Source of the DNA: Dehalococcoidia bacterium
GTDB lineage: Bacteria; Chloroflexota; Dehalococcoidia; GIF9; UBA5629
Reading direction: 5' to 3'
DNA: 5,790 nucleotides
NCBI GenBank assembly: GCA_007280145.1
Contig: QYPU01000062.1
Location: 1 to 5,790, forward strand
Position 1 is the stretch's first letter; each line of letters begins with the position of its first letter. The translations under genes and the position numbers were made by a program. The notes under the pieces are model-generated. The model ran no database searches, was not told the origin of the DNA, and saw nothing but the letters and a program-made list of their open reading frames with translations. Of this stretch, positions 5,765 to 5,790 are shown piece by piece.

Positions 5765-5790
5765 TCATTAAACAGAAAGCCAGTCTGTAC

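Noticed and set aside
1..5790. CRISPR array, tRNA or rRNA genes
   Set aside because: No regularly spaced repeats, cloverleaf or rRNA-like sequence was seen on reading both strands.

Overview
The window is bacterial DNA of moderate GC (about 45-50% judged by eye). It joins a conserved DNA-repair locus on the left to an accessory region and decayed gene debris on the right. The organism cannot be named securely. The compact pairing of a Holliday-junction-resolvase-like nuclease with uvrB, and the flavour of the proteins, would fit an uncultured Chloroflexota/Dehalococcoidia-type bacterium, but that is a weak inference made without any database search.

Left part (1-2250, plus strand): the 3' end of a small PD-(D/E)XK protein related to archaeal Holliday junction resolvases overlaps the start of a full-length uvrB by one base (TAATG), so the two are very probably one translationally coupled operon. 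UvrB keeps its helicase motifs, beta-hairpin region and C-terminal UVR domain and should be functional.

Middle part (2251-5176): three genes not expected beside uvrB. A 95-residue GIY-YIG nuclease and a 246-residue stand-alone class III nucleotidyl cyclase lie in tandem on the plus strand, 95 bases apart. A 430-residue protein with an N-terminal PD-(D/E)XK-like nuclease signature faces them on the minus strand. The cyclase has all the canonical catalytic residues (two metal-binding Asp, the transition-state Asn and Arg) but no sensor, membrane or effector domain. A lone soluble cyclase among nucleases recalls cyclic-nucleotide immune systems (Pycsar), but no gene with a recognisable cyclic-nucleotide receptor lies next to it, so this is a hypothesis only.

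Right part (5177-5790): no intact gene is seen. On the minus strand are two relics placed almost back to back: the C-terminal tail of a SpoU/TrmH-family 23S rRNA 2'-O-methyltransferase, and the DNA-binding winged helix (gamma domain) of an FtsK/SpoIIIE translocase. Each is cut off from the rest of its gene. This looks like a recombination or decay scar and supports reading 2251-5790 as a plastic, accessory stretch next to a conserved repair operon.
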